DNA of 64,000 nt from Halichondria panicea. Its lineage: Eukaryota; Porifera; Demospongiae; Suberitida; Halichondriidae. The stretch's first letter is position 1. Each line of letters opens with the position of its first letter. The translations under genes and the position numbers were made by a program. Shown here piece by piece: positions 17,069 to 34,423 of this stretch. The stretch lies in NCBI RefSeq assembly GCF_963675165.1, contig NC_087388.1, positions 5,647,047-5,711,046 of the forward strand, given 5' to 3'. Below the pieces are notes generated by a model, which searched no databases, was not told where the DNA came from, and was given only the letters and a program-made list of their open reading frames with translations.

Positions 17069-18513
17069 ATGCCAGTGAGTTTATGGTGACAAAGAAATTA
17101 ATTATCACCTACTGTATCACAGAAACATAAGAAATAAACTTGTGTAAGCAAATAGATTCGTTGTCTTGGCTGTATACCGTACACAGTACCCATTCTAATA
17201 AGGCCACTATCTGATTATACATTAGTACTTGTAATTCATGTTGTGTACACAGTAATTACTGTTTAATTTGGTCGCCTTCCTCTGTAGATTGAGACAGAGT
17301 ACACTCGGACATATCGTCCCTTTGTCACCTCCCCCCACCCCTCAAGTCCACCCGTCCCTGCCGGAATCTCCTCCGCCAAACAGGGGATCACACAAGAGCC
17401 TCCCGTGGGTTTGAAGAAGAAAGCGTTGCATGGCGAGAATAGAGTGACGTTCCTCACGGAGGGTGGTGATGACCAAGGGAACTCTAACCAAGAGGTACAC
17501 ACGTGTGTGTGTGTGGTGTGTGTGGAGGAGGGGGTGGTAGTGTGTGTGGGGGTGGTGGCTGTGTGTGTGGTGTGTATGGAGGAGGGGGTGGTAGTGTGTG
17601 TGATGTGTGTGGGGGTGGTGGCTGTGTGTGTGGAGGAGGGGGTGGTTGGATGTGTAGACAGAATTGTAGTACACTGGCCTATAATTTAGAGTTTGGAACG
17701 TTTATTCATTAAAAGCGTTCTGCACCTACATCTGTACATCTAAATGGTATGTTAAGCTCAAACTTTTATTCGTACATTTTCAGATCAAGAGTCTAAGGTT
17801 CAAGGCTGGATGGCGTCGTCCCTTCATTGGTGTACCAACTGAGTACCAGACACAGTTCCAATGGCATGAGCCCGCCCCTCCAGAGACGCCATTACTGAAT
17901 AACCAGCATACCCACCATAGCAGCAAGTATCCAACAACCATACGCTCTAGCAATAGAGAGTCATCGCAAGCAGTGTGCCATGAATGCCAGGATCGTGAAG
18001 ATGAGCATCAATCAAGACAAGTTCAAAGTGAATCAAGTGAAGAGGTTATTACACTTCAAGAAGTTCCCACTAACACACACAGACAATTTAATCGGAAGAA
18101 GAAACGATCACCAAAGAAAGCCGACAAGTATAATGTACACGGTCAAAAGCAGAAGCAGTTTGTCCAGGACTTGATGTCTAAGCAATCAGAGAGAAAGGCT
18201 CAAATTGCTAAAAATGCTCACAAGAAGATGATCCGACACTTCGTTACTGAATACCAGAGGCAGTTTGGGAAATCTAATGCAAAGAAAGCCGAGAAAAATA
18301 AAGCGAAATCTGGTGAGAGTGATATTGCTATAATAATAGCTACTGTCCACATGCTAGCTAATGTGTCTATTGATTGTGTACTTTGTGTGTTTGTATGTTT
18401 TAGCCACTTATATGCTTCAAGTGTGTGGTTTGTTATTCCCTAGTATTTTGGTCTATCACATACTTGAGATTGAAATTTAAACTACTTACCTCCCGCACAC
18501 ACACACACACACA

Positions 18514-18548
<35 letters not shown>

Positions 18549-21189
18549 CCACACTCACACACACACACACACACACACACAGATGGTTCACTGATTGCCG
18601 GCGTGCCTCGTGTCCTCACTGACCCCTCTGACCCTCGTCTCCTTAAGCACTCCCCTCTCCCCATCAGCACTCCGGCCTCTAGCCTACCAACAAGCGACTG
18701 GACGACAGACTACAGAGCCAACTACACCTCCCCCTGTGGACCTAGAGTGAGTCTAGCTCTTACTGTTGTGCAGCTTAGATTAATCTTGTTCTATCTTTGG
18801 ATACCTTTATCTTTATGTGTGAATGTGAACTTATAATGCAAAATTGATACAGGCACTTGCTCTGCAAAGTTTTCGTAATATAGAATGTAGCTGCTAGTTG
18901 GCAGTTAATAGACTCAATTTTGGATCAGTTTTTGCTGGCACTAGAGATTGTGTCCCCCTCAGCAGTTTACTGTGTGTCCTAGTAGGGTTTCTTCCCCCCC
19001 TGGGTGGTACATTGGCTTCCCACTAGCCCACAGTAGTGATGCAGCACACCTGGCTATCAGTGGTGGTGGTGTGGGGTAGACTAGTGGCTGCAGCTAGTAT
19101 AGGGCATTGTGACCTCCATTGTAATGCTGTACAATGTGTGTAGTGCCCAAAGCTTGCCACTCACTTGAACAATATCAAAATAATTGTTGCTTCTAGCCAC
19201 AAGCTTTGTCTGGCCATTGCTGCAATTTTATTTTTATAGTGGATTTTGCTTTCTCGAGAATCTCCTGTTACATAAACTATGTTGTGTGTGTTTTTTGTTC
19301 ATGCAGATGAGCCCCCTGGCTGATGGAGAGGAGCAGACTGAAGACCCACTACCCATCACCATCTTCTCCTGGCACAATCAGGTGAGAGGCACTTCTCTTC
19401 CTGCAGACTTCGTGGTGGTGAATCGTGCATTTGTATGTCATTGTATGTATTCACAGGCTTTCAATCTGTATAGTCCAATTATGTGATTAAAATGCTTGTA
19501 AATAGTGAGTGGGCGGGTGGTAATGGACTGGTCATTCATCGTTGTCCAATAACATATTCTGTATAGTGGGTAATTTTCGTTGGTGCAAATTTTCATATGA
19601 ACTACGCATTTAAATATTTTGCATTTCGTACAGCTCAGGATATGACGTAAAACTATTGATGTACAGTAGAATAATTTAATATTCATAAATTATGATGATC
19701 TGCAATAAAATTAATATACAAAAATGTCTACCATACGAAAATAACTCGCTATACGGTATCAAAATTATGGTCACTATAATCTTCTTTTTCCCCCCCACAC
19801 ACAACACACACACACACACACACACTGCAGTTAGTTGAGCTTCGGGAAAAAGCTGAGAGATACAAGAAACGTGCCGAAGGTGTCACTATTCGTCGTCTGC
19901 TACCACTAACGCGTCAAGACCTCATCGATAATAATCCTCCCTCAAGCACAATCACTGAATATTCTGACTCCTCATCTCCCACTCCCTCTGATTCTGTTAG
20001 CTGCACTTTCTCCGATTGTCCCCATCATCACAGTGACTCTAGATCCCCACCCAAACATGTACCCACCGACACTGGACCCACTGTCAAGGCCAAACAACCA
20101 CCCACTACCGCTGGACCCACTGTCAGGGCCAAACAAGCACCCACTACCGCTGGACCCACTGTCAGGGCCAAACAAGCACCCACCGACGCTGAACCCACTG
20201 TTTGGGCCTCCAGACCTCGTGGTAGTATGCAAGTACACAATGGCAGTAGCTCACAAGTACACGATATTGAGGAGGACAGTTCTGAGGCTGAGTCAATACA
20301 TCACATACCTGTACCACAGGAATCAGACACCGGTCGAATACAGACCCCTGTTATCCAAAAATCTACTTCAGATTATCAAAGGCACCATCTTGATCGCACC
20401 ACCCCTGTGGCCGGAGGTCTCTTCATATCTCCTAAGAAAGCGCCCGATTTGATTCTCCCTCATCCGCTTGTTTCACCCATGTTTCGACGTGATATGAAAA
20501 GCTCTGCTCCGAAAAATCCAGTGCCTAAGAAAACAAGAAACAAGTATGTGCAAGTCAATGAAGGTTCATCTTCACAGGCATCTGATCAGGATGATGATGA
20601 TGATATACCGCCCAGGGTAACAAGTTCTGTTACCCAGCCTCCACTAAGTGTACCAAGTTCAAGCTCACCCTATCACACACGTTGCATACCGGTGACTACA
20701 TCCAAGCCTACGTCAGTACGAAAACTCGATTTCAAGACCCGATCTCAACCAAAAAGTGCTACTAGAAAGACAATGCCGAAGCCTTATTCGCATCGTGTTG
20801 AGGGAGTTAGACCAACTAACAACTCAGGCTGCAATATCTGTGGAGCAAATTTGAGGCCACCTTCCGCTATTGCAAATGCTGGGACCACTTCTCTGCGTAC
20901 TAGTAGAGTACAGAGTGGCTTAACTTCGAATCTGGCTTCCGGTGGATTATCTACTTTTAAGAAACCTCAAGTCTCTGTCTCGAGTACTTTACCGTACACA
21001 AGCCAACAACCAGCACAAGCACCTCACTTCATGACAAGACTGCCACCTCAAGCGGAGACACGGGTTCGAGACTCGGACGAGATTTCATTAGCTTCTCTTA
21101 GTCTGTCAAGCTGCTCTATTGCGTCTGATGTGCTCAGGAAAGCTCGTGACAGGAGAGACCATTTCTGGACCCAGCGTACTAAGAATTGA
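17069..21189 (+). CDS. MDM1: MDM1-like microtubule/centriole protein
   Basis: MDM1 is a nuclear and centriolar microtubule-binding protein that limits centriole duplication in vertebrates. Exons 17069..17074, 17288..17494, 17784..18312, 18583..18746, 19307..19381, 19831..21189 give 779 residues (human 714). The first coding exon is 6 nt (Met-Pro), matching the MP start of vertebrate MDM1. Family signatures seen: several Y-x-x-x-F/Y short motifs (TEYTRTYRPF, TEYQTQFQW, TEYQRQFGK, TDYRANYTS), VELREKAERYKKR, a LDRTTPVAGGLFISP block matching LTTPAVGGAVLVSP of the human protein, and a C-terminal ending with DRRDHFWTQ like KRKENFWGK. Residues encoded at 20070-20200 are a three-fold 13-residue repeat (GPTVRAKQAPTTA) peculiar to this protein. 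Introns 2, 3 and 5 carry GT or CA repeats at a splice site. IMPDH follows 492 bp downstream on the same strand. Confidence 0.88.
18497..18582 (+). repeat. (CA)n microsatellite at the MDM1 exon 4 acceptor
   Basis: About 85 bp of CA repeat running directly into the AG at 18581-18582. Confidence 0.95.
19559..19756. repeat. Inverted-repeat MITE, GCGGGTA family, copy 3
   Basis: Left end CTGTATAGTGGGTAATTTTC, right end CGAAAATAACTCGCTATACGG, an imperfect inverted repeat about 198 bp end to end. Non-coding, in MDM1 intron 5. Confidence 0.75.
20060..20195 (+). repeat. In-frame 39-bp tandem repeat in MDM1 exon 6
   Basis: Three near-perfect copies of a 39-bp unit (CCCACTGTCAGGGCCAAACA core), each encoding 13 residues. 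The length is a multiple of three, so the reading frame is kept. Confidence 0.85.
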
Positions 21190-21680
21190 ACATTGCACTC
21201 TTCACTTTATACTGTATTATAGCACTTATACTATTTTCACTCTTGTAAGATTTGCCCCCTTTTGTAGTTTGAATACTTTTAATTAACACTTGAATGTTTG
21301 GTCTCTAACACTTTGGTTGCAGAAAGGGGGGAGGGGCTGGTAACCAATCTGCTCTGTATGTGCTTGTATCCAAGGCTACGCTAAGTGTGAATGACCGCTA
21401 AACTCAAAGCATCTATAGCTAGCTAGTTACCGTAGGTGCCTCTAACTAAATGAGTTCCTTTGCCCAGCTTTATACCCAGTTAGGTGAGACTTTAACAATG
21501 TTTGTGTAAGCTCAGTGTTAGTATTTGTATCGATGTATGGCTTCAGGGCGTATCCTTTTGACACGTCCACGTGCTTGGCTTGTAAAGTACGTACTTGTTG
21601 TAGCTCACAAAACTTATTGTTCTGCATTTGTATAATTGTATAGAACGTTTGTAGAGCTACATCATTCCCCTGTTAATACA
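21190..21680 (+). other. Intergenic, MDM1 3' / IMPDH 5'
   Basis: 491 bp between two plus-strand genes, holding the MDM1 3' end and the IMPDH promoter. An in-frame ATG at 21636 would add 15 residues to IMPDH. No TATA box or repeat was recognised. Confidence 0.5.
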
Positions 21681-26860
<5,180 letters not shown>

Positions 26861-27334
26861 AGTTTGGGGCAACATTTGGTGACACTTATTAACTTTATAC
26901 ATGTATCAGAACTTTACCAACACTACAGAATAACTATAATCATCCTTTTTTGTTGGCATTTAATTTTTCCACTTCATAATAATGTACATTCTTGGAATTT
27001 CCAGACAACATTGGTTGATATGAATATAATTACAATTTACTGCAAATTGCTGTCGCGACCTCGCAGTAGCAGACACATGTCTGGCAACCTTGCAACTATT
27101 CAACACTTGAGCAGGGAGAGCCACACTGACGCCACTGATCGCTAAAGGCAAAGGACAAGCGCTGCTACGACTGTTGTAAGCAAAGGTGCTTATATAGAGC
27201 TAGTTTATAGATTATTCAAGCACCATGCTCATGTAGTTACAGTTTAATGTGAACTATTATTATACCTGTAAGCTTATAGACACTGTTTTGAAACTTCTGC
27301 CTATAATCTATAGACTTGACGACACCTCAGTCAC
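26861..27334 (+). other. Intergenic, IMPDH 3' / LEMD3 5'
   Basis: 474 bp between two plus-strand genes. No LEM-domain exon is visible in any frame here, which matters for the start of the next gene. A CAG at 27327 just before the ATG could serve as an acceptor for an unseen 5' exon. Confidence 0.5.
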
Positions 27335-30300
27335 ATGATGTACAGACGTGATGTCCCACAAGAGCCCTACTTGTTCTCAAGCGATGAGGACATCGGATAC
27401 TCGCACTCAGACAAGAAACACAAAAGAAACTCAATCAAGAAATCCCCAAGCCGTAGAATGGCCAACTCACACTCGACCGTTTCACTACTAGATTTCGACA
27501 GAGACTATTTATCGAGAGAACGCTCGTCAGATCCAAGGGTCAAAGTTCATAAGAGGGGTTTTGGTTTCGTGGGTCTATTGCGGAAGTACGAGGAATGGAT
27601 CGGGAAGGCCGGTGTGATTAAAATGAGTCTTATGGGCCTGGCCCTTGGTTTGCTATGTGCCGTGGTGTTCCGAGGGTTGGTACAGCTAGGAGCAATGAAT
27701 AGCCGTGAGTGGTTGTATATACTTATACACAATGGAAATTGAATGTGAATTGAGTTCGTCAGTTTTTTGCAATTTGTATAGTAAGAGTTTGCACACAATC
27801 ATTTATTTGTGCGTGTAGAGTCCTTTTGTTGGAGGTGCTGTGTCTAGACTGTGCATTTTTATAAATTCACTTAATTGACCCATTACTGTAAAAAAAACCT
27901 AAATGGGGTTTTGTGGGAAGAAATTTAGTCATTTTACCATATACATGTAACGTGTGGTGGAGTCAAACTTATTATAGATTTAATGGAGAATTTGTGGAGG
28001 GAATATTTAGTGCGTATTCTGTACGAGATTTGATGTTAGCTTTCACTGGGAAATGTCCACCTTCTAGAGTTACAGTTATTGTGTAACTTTATAAGTTTCC
28101 AGTTAATAATTATCTCTAAAGTTCATCTGCTGTGTTGCATCAGGTATGGGGTTGTGTGTCTGTGTTGCATCAGGTATGGGGTTGTGTGTCTGTGTTGCAT
28201 CAGGTATGGGGTTGTGTGTCTGTGTTGCATCAGGTATGGGGTTGTGTGTCTGTGTTGCATCAGGTATGGGGTTGTGTGTCTGTGTTGCATCAGGTATGGG
28301 GTTGTGTGTCTGTGTTGCATCAGGTATGGGGTTGTGTGTCTGTGTGTTGTGTATTGAGTAGCTGATAGCAATGAGCATCAGTGTCTATATAGTGGTGGCC
28401 CTCAGAGGAGGTCCGACAACACGAGTACTTCGATTAGGCTTGGTCACGTGCAAAATTCAACAGTAAAGTCATTGTTGCATGTGACTAATTAACTCAATTT
28501 CAGCCTAATCGAGGTACTCGTGTCAGACCTCCTCTGCGTGGCCCTCGGGTACACAACAGTGGCTGTATTATAGAGGGTGGCCTTGCTAACACAGGTACAA
28601 ACACATGCTATGGAGACTTTGGGGCCCATTAACCTGGCTGTATTATAGAGGGTGGCCTGCTAACACAGGTCCAAACATATGCTATGGAGACTTTGGGGTC
28701 CATTAACCTGGCTGTATTATAGAGGGTGGTCTGCTAACACAGGTCCAAACACATGCTATGGAGACTTTGGGGTCCATTAACCTGGCTGTATTATAGAGGG
28801 TGGCCTGCTAACACAGGTCCAAACACATGCTATGGAGACTTTGGGGTCCATTAACCTGGCTGTATTATAGAGGGTGGCCTGCTAACACAGGTCCAAACAC
28901 ATGCTATGGAGAGACTTTGGGGCCCATTAACCTGGCTGTATTATAGAGGGTGGCCTGCTAACACAGGTTCAAACACATGCTATGGAGAGACTTTGGGGCC
29001 CATTAACCTGGCTGTATTATAGAGGGTGGCCTGCTAACACAGGTCCAAACACATGCTATGGAGACTTTGGGGCCCATTAACCTGGCTGTATTATAGAGGG
29101 TGGTCTGCTAACACAGGTCCAAACACATGCTATGGAGACTTTGGGGTCCATTAACCTGGCTGTATTATAGAGGGTGGCCTGCTAACACAGGTCCAAACAC
29201 ATGCTATGGAGACTTTGGGGTCCATTAATCTGGCTGTATTATAGAGGGTGGCCTGCTAACACAGGTCCAAACACATGCTATGGAGACTTTGGGGTCCATT
29301 AACCTGGCTGTATTATAGAGGGTGGCCTGCTAACACAGGTCCAAACACATGCTATGGAGACTTTGGGGTCCATTAATCTGGCTGTATTATAGAGGGTGGC
29401 CTGCTAACACAGGTTCAAACACATGCTATGGAGAGACTTTGGGGCCCATTAACCTGGCTGTATTATAGAGGGTGGCCTGCTAACACAGGTCCAAACACAT
29501 GCTATGGAGACTTTGGGGCCCATTAACCTGGCTGTATTATAGAGGGTGGTCTGCTAACACAGGTCCAAACACATGCTATGGAGACTTTGGGGTCCATTAA
29601 CCTGGCTGTATTATAGAGGGTGGCCTGCTAACACAGGTCCAAACACATGCTATGGAGACTTTGGGGTCCATTAATCTGGCTGTATTATAGAGGGTGGCCT
29701 GCTAACACAGGTCCAAACACATGCTATGGAGACTTTGGGGCCCATTAACCTGGCTGTATTATAGAGGGTGGTCTGCTAACACAGGTCCAAACACATGCTA
29801 TGGAGACTTTGGGGTCCATTAACCTGGCTGTATTATAGAGGGTGGCCTGCTAACACAGGTCCAAACACATGCTATGGAGACTTTGGGGTCCATTAATCTG
29901 GCTGTATTATAGAGGGTGGCCTGCTAACACAGGTCCAAACACATGCTATGGAGACTTTGGGGTCCATTAATCTGGCTGTATTATAGAGGGTGGTCTGCTA
30001 ACACAGGTGACCACACTTACAGAAATGGTACATTAATTCTTAATCATCGTTGCTGAAATTATATACGCTATAAAGCTTACCTTCCCTGTCATGACTACTA
30101 ACCCATTTCTGACTTCAGATAGTATACACACCTATATAGCTAAACCATTAATTTCCTAGCATTATTGCCATAAAATGATTTCACTGAAAAATTTAATTAA
30201 TTACATTTTTCTTGGAAAAGTTGCCTATCAGTCAGTTCTGGTTTATGAGATCATCTTGTTAGTTGCCCTGGACAACCAGTAGAATCTACCTTAAAAATGT

Positions 30301-33300
30301 CAAATCTCTCAGATTTTGTTTACCTTCGACACAGCATTAAAATTTTGCAATGTCCTTATAAGCACGTTCTGCTTGAGCAGTCACAGTGGGTATACATACC
30401 TCAGTCCACCACACCTTGTTGGCTTAGTCTCTCTGTCTGCAGCCATCTCGGGAGGGGGGGGCTTAGTCTCTCTGTCTGCAGCCATCTCGGAGGGGGGGGG
30501 GGCTTGTGGGAAATGTATAGCTAGTCAACTAAGTCACTTAATTAATCATGGAGGCTGAAAAATCACTCGTAATTAATTAAATCTTGGAAGGCATTTTTCC
30601 CTGCATACTTGCTAATTTCATTATCTTCCTTGCTTGTGTACAACACCAGCTGTTGTCTCTGTGGTATGTGTTGTTTGCTTCAAGTAGCTACTTGTATAGG
30701 CAACTGAAAATTAGCCTTTGTTAGTACTAGCATAATTTTATATGCAGCCTAACCTCCTTCATCGAAGGAAGAGGCCCTGTACAGGAGGCTATATAGTGTG
30801 TGTGTGTGGGTGTGGGTGTGTGTGTGCATGCGTGGGTGTGTGGGTGTGTGTGTGTGTGGGTGGAATTGTGTCAACTGCAACGTATACTAGCTCAAACGGA
30901 ATGCTCACTTAAGATTATTTTTATGGTGTGTGTGTCTTTAGTAGACATGTTGTGGCAGTTATGATGCGTGTGTGTGTAACATTGCCCTCATTTCCTGTGC
31001 AGAGAGAGACAATCTTCTGCACTGCCCCTCCGACGAGGTGAGTACAAGTCTGTTTACACACACAAACACTTAAACACTGTGCAATTAAATGGATCATTCT
31101 CACCTTACATGTACATGTACTTGTACGTACACTGTTACCGTTATATTTATTGGTAGCTTTTCAACACCCCCCCACACACCGACACCTTAACCCCTTCACA
31201 CACACACACCCACACTACGTACACACACACCACACCTCACACACGCTCACCACGTACACACACAGCTATGTATCGAGTCCTATCAGCTCCCGCTACCTCT
31301 GGCCCTAGCGATCAAGATGAAGGAATTACTCCAAACAAGAGCTGGTGGCCATGACTGTGGGGTCGCGACCTCTAGGAACACCACCCTACATGAGCTGAGT
31401 CAGCAGTTATCAATGGAAGAGTATGAGATTAACAGCGCTGTACTGAAGAACACTATGTACCTGACTCTGTACAACCCACACTGGGGGATCAGGTATGTCA
31501 AGCTGTAAATGTTTTCGTACCGTATAGCGGGTAAGTTTCATGGGGTAAAAAATTCGTTCAACTCGAGAAACGGTAGTTTTTGTGAGTAAAAATTTCGTTT
31601 AGTCTCGTGGCTGCACGGCATTCCTACGTTCCAATAAGCCACGCCTATGTTAAAATTTCGTGGAGGTCAGCCTGCCCACGAAAATAACGAATATTTTACC
31701 CCACGAAAATTACCCGCTATACGGTATTCGACTACATGGTGGTTGTTTGTTACTAATGCTAGCCCCCTGCTCCATGTTTCTGGTATTGCTATTCAGAGCA
31801 CTCGAAGTCAGAGGAGGTCCGACATGCGTGCACGAATCACCGCATATTCATTGCGGTCACGTGATAATGTCCAGGCCACAATACACTGAACTTGTAGTGA
31901 TTCGTGCACACATGTCGGACCTCCTCTGACTCAAAGTGCCAGATATCAAGCCTCACCAACTGTATACAGTCAATGAAAGTGTAAATTCTATCTATTGTGG
32001 TCACCTTATAAGCAGGTCACCCTCTATAATTATGTCCTCCGAATAAGACAGCAATATGTTAGCAACAGCAACCATGTGGCCTCAAAAATCCAACTTGTTG
32101 TCTTGTGTGTATACACTGTATTGCATACAACTATTTGAAACATTGGAACAATAGTGAGTACTGCTCTATACTGATCAATACGATTTCTAAATGCAATTGA
32201 AAATTCAATTACTATTTGTATACTCTGATCGTCATTTCCGTCCTCTCTTCTCAGGTGGCTGGACAAAGATGGTAACAACAAGACACGCTGGAACTTCCCC
32301 AATAACTCTGATATCCTCGAGTCCATCCTCCCTCACATGACCTGGCGATGTCGTCTCTCCCTTGCTCTGGGCTCGTTATGGCCTGTCCTGCGCCTACTAG
32401 TCCTGGTAGGGGTGGGTGTGGCCTTCTTAGTGGGCGTGGTGGGATGGTACATGGTTGGTAGAGAACAAGAGAAGAAGCACGTCTATATGATGGTGGAAAG
32501 GATAATGGGTTCGTTTGTATATATGCATATGTATTTTTTCTAGTGTGTGTCCAATCGTAAAACATAACAATTCCAGTATCTCTTATGGAAGTCGATCATT
32601 ATAATTATGTAGGTCATAAATGAACAGTTTTTGCTTTGTCTTAAGTTTTGTTCCCCCCCTCACCCCCCCCCCCCACACACACACACACACACACACTGAT
32701 AGACCTGCTTAAACGTCACTACAATACGAGCTCTCGTGAGAAGGACCTCCTCCCCTACCTGGCCATCGTACACGTCAGGGACACTCTCATACCCCCCTCC
32801 GAGAGGTACGTGGGTGGGTGTGGTGTGGGTGTACGTTGTGTGTGTGTGTGCTTGTACTGATCCTAAGCAACTTCTGTGATATGTGAACGAGCATAATCAA
32901 ATTAATGAGTGGATCTAGGTATTTACAAGCACAGTGATTAACCTTTGCCCTTTGACCCCAGGATACGGAAAAAAAGTGTATGGAATAAAGCAGTTGAGTG
33001 GATATCAAAAAACGAGAGTCGAGTACGTGTTGAAAACTGCCGAATTGCTGGGGAAGATCTCTTATCATGGAGGTGGATACAAGAGGACCCTCCAAAGACA
33101 GAGGAGCCTTCGTCAGTTCCCATGGAAACAGCGGCAGCCCCCAATACTCCGGACAGTGGGCCTGGCAAAGAGTGGTCTCGATGGACGGCTATTGATCACT
33201 ATGGGGCTCAAAATGGGGACAAGGTAGCTCCACCAGTAGGCATCCCATCACCTTATATCAGACTCAAGAATATGTTCGACACCGTCAGGTTAGTGTTAGG

Positions 33301-34423
33301 GTCGTAGTGTAGTTTAGAGTGTATTCAGGCAGCCCAGAGTATGCTCTTCCAGATTAATAATTATGACCATCCATAATTATGATATTAAATCTGTATAAAC
33401 GTAGAAGGTTACGTACAATGTAGCAATGTTAGATGTACCCAATAATTGTACAGTGCATGTAACTACAAAATGTACCATCCGTGATCTTTGAACATCCATA
33501 ACTTGGGTTGTGGACGGTCCAATTTCAACGGTTTAATGATGTTCTGATAGCTTGTGAAGTTAGTTCTTTTAATAAAATTTTTTGGGGCTGATTTTGACAA
33601 AAAGGTTGATGGCAAACACACACACGTACACAGGATGGATGATGAGCAAGCTAAACGAATAGAGAACTCAGTACTGAAACGGTGCTCTCCACAGGGACCA
33701 GTGATGCACATCTATGTGGACAGAAAGTCAACCTTTGTGAGTTATCAATGATCATTAATTTTATTCTGAGCATTTTCTAATTATGAGCTACATGATCTGT
33801 GAAATTACAGTACTTTTTTTTTACTATTATTTTGTTTCCTCATGTGCAGGGTTGTGTGTACCTGAAGATGGACAGTATACAGTCAGCCAATAAAGCGTAC
33901 CGAACCTTGCATGGTGGCTGGTACAATGGTGAGCTGACCTTTACCTACTAGTACCCTATGCTGCTTACACGGCTGAACTATGAACTCTTTAAGTGTTAGA
34001 TCCCACTTGAGTGTGTTAAGTTAAGTAGTGGCAGGTTTTGATGTTGAAGCTTAGTTGTCGAGCAAAAGCTTCGCACGTTGGCTGCAATAGTTAGCTACAC
34101 GCAGCCTTTGGTATACATGTATTTATAACTGTAGTGATCCCGTACCAGGAATAATGGAAAAGGGTCACTAAAGTAGAAAGCTAGAATTATGATTGTGGAA
34201 CATACCAAAAGCCATAAGACTACGGCTTCTTTGCTGATCGACTTTCTACTTTCTCTGTTCTCAGAATGTTTGCATGTCAATTTTTTGCTGTATGTGTTTT
34301 ACGCATTATATTTTTGTTCCCTGTGCAGGTAGACTGGTGACAGCCAAGTACATCGAGGAGTCTCGCTACTTGAAATGGTTCCCTCATTCTGCCACTAGCA
34401 AACAACCTCTAGTACACTCGTAG
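27335..34423 (+). CDS. LEMD3: MAN1/LEMD3-like inner nuclear membrane protein, no LEM domain seen
   Basis: Inner nuclear membrane protein; the family tethers chromatin, and vertebrate MAN1 binds R-Smads through its C-terminal RRM-like domain. Exons 27335..27704, 31003..31037, 31266..31492, 32255..32508, 32703..32805, 32962..33288, 33634..33736, 33850..33928, 34329..34423; 530 residues. Order: basic/Ser-rich N-terminus (1-90), membrane segment about 95-117, lumenal MSC domain, second membrane segment with LVLVGVGVAFLVGVVGWYMV, winged helix (VWNKAVEWISKNESRV, GEDLLSWRW), then a UHM/RRM (IRLKNMFD, HIYVDRKSTFGCVYLK, RTLHGGWYNGRLVTAKYI). The RRM identifies MAN1 rather than LEM2. An in-frame stop lies 18 nt upstream of the ATG unless a CAG acceptor at 27327 is used, so the model lacks the N-terminal LEM domain. 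Intron 1 is 3.3 kb and full of tandem repeats. A polyadenylation signal lies at 34600. Confidence 0.9.
28132..28345 (+). repeat. 30-bp minisatellite, seven copies
   Basis: Seven virtually identical 30-bp units (TGTTGCATCAGGTATGGGGT plus ten bases) in LEMD3 intron 1. Because 30 is a multiple of three, it produces ORFs in several frames that are artefacts. Confidence 0.97.
28403..28536. repeat. Fold-back MITE (GAGGTCCGACA ends), copy 1
   Basis: Ends CAGAGGAGGTCCGACAACAC / GTGTCAGACCTCCTCTG. The flanks GTGGCCCT (left) and CGTGGCCCT (right) look like an 8-bp target duplication. Non-coding, in LEMD3 intron 1. Confidence 0.8.
28556..30007 (+). repeat. 74-bp minisatellite, about 20 copies
   Basis: Twenty occurrences of GGCTGTATTATAGAGGGTGG spaced 74 bp, or 76 bp where a GA is inserted. 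Variants (GGTC/GGCC, AACCTGG/AATCTGG, GTCTG/GCCTG) recur in blocks, indicating higher-order amplification of two to five units. It lies in LEMD3 intron 1. Diverged single units occur at 24370-24450, 31975-32035 and 45515-45600. Confidence 0.97.
30415..30505 (+). repeat. 38-bp tandem duplication with poly-G
   Basis: GGCTTAGTCTCTCTGTCTGC and the following poly-G run occur twice in tandem in LEMD3 intron 1. Confidence 0.85.
31520..31724. repeat. Inverted-repeat MITE, GCGGGTA family, copy 4
   Basis: The best-preserved copy: CCGTATAGCGGGTAA at the left, TTACCCGCTATACGG at the right, directly flanked by TA on both sides, a Tc1/mariner-type target duplication. About 205 bp, non-coding, in LEMD3 intron 3. 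Confidence 0.85.
31808..31929. repeat. Fold-back MITE (GAGGTCCGACA ends), copy 2
   Basis: Ends TCAGAGGAGGTCCGACATG / CATGTCGGACCTCCTCTGA, with further pairing inside (GTGCACGAATCAC / GTGATTCGTGCAC). It is flanked by CTCGAAG and CTCAAAG, a 7-bp target duplication with one mismatch. In LEMD3 intron 3. Confidence 0.85.
33487..33612 (+). repeat. Dispersed repeat (CATAACTTGGGTT family), copy in LEMD3 intron 6
   Basis: CCATAACTTGGGTTG, GGTCCAATTTCAACGGTTTA and GCTGATTTTGACAAAAA are shared in the same order with 45625-45950, and in part with 25435-25480 and 51390-51520. No ORF. It ends about 20 bp from the exon 7 acceptor. Confidence 0.75.

Noticed and set aside
28132-30007. Regular repeats resembling a CRISPR array
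   Set aside because: The 74-bp and 30-bp units are contiguous tandem copies without unique spacers, in an intron of a eukaryotic gene.
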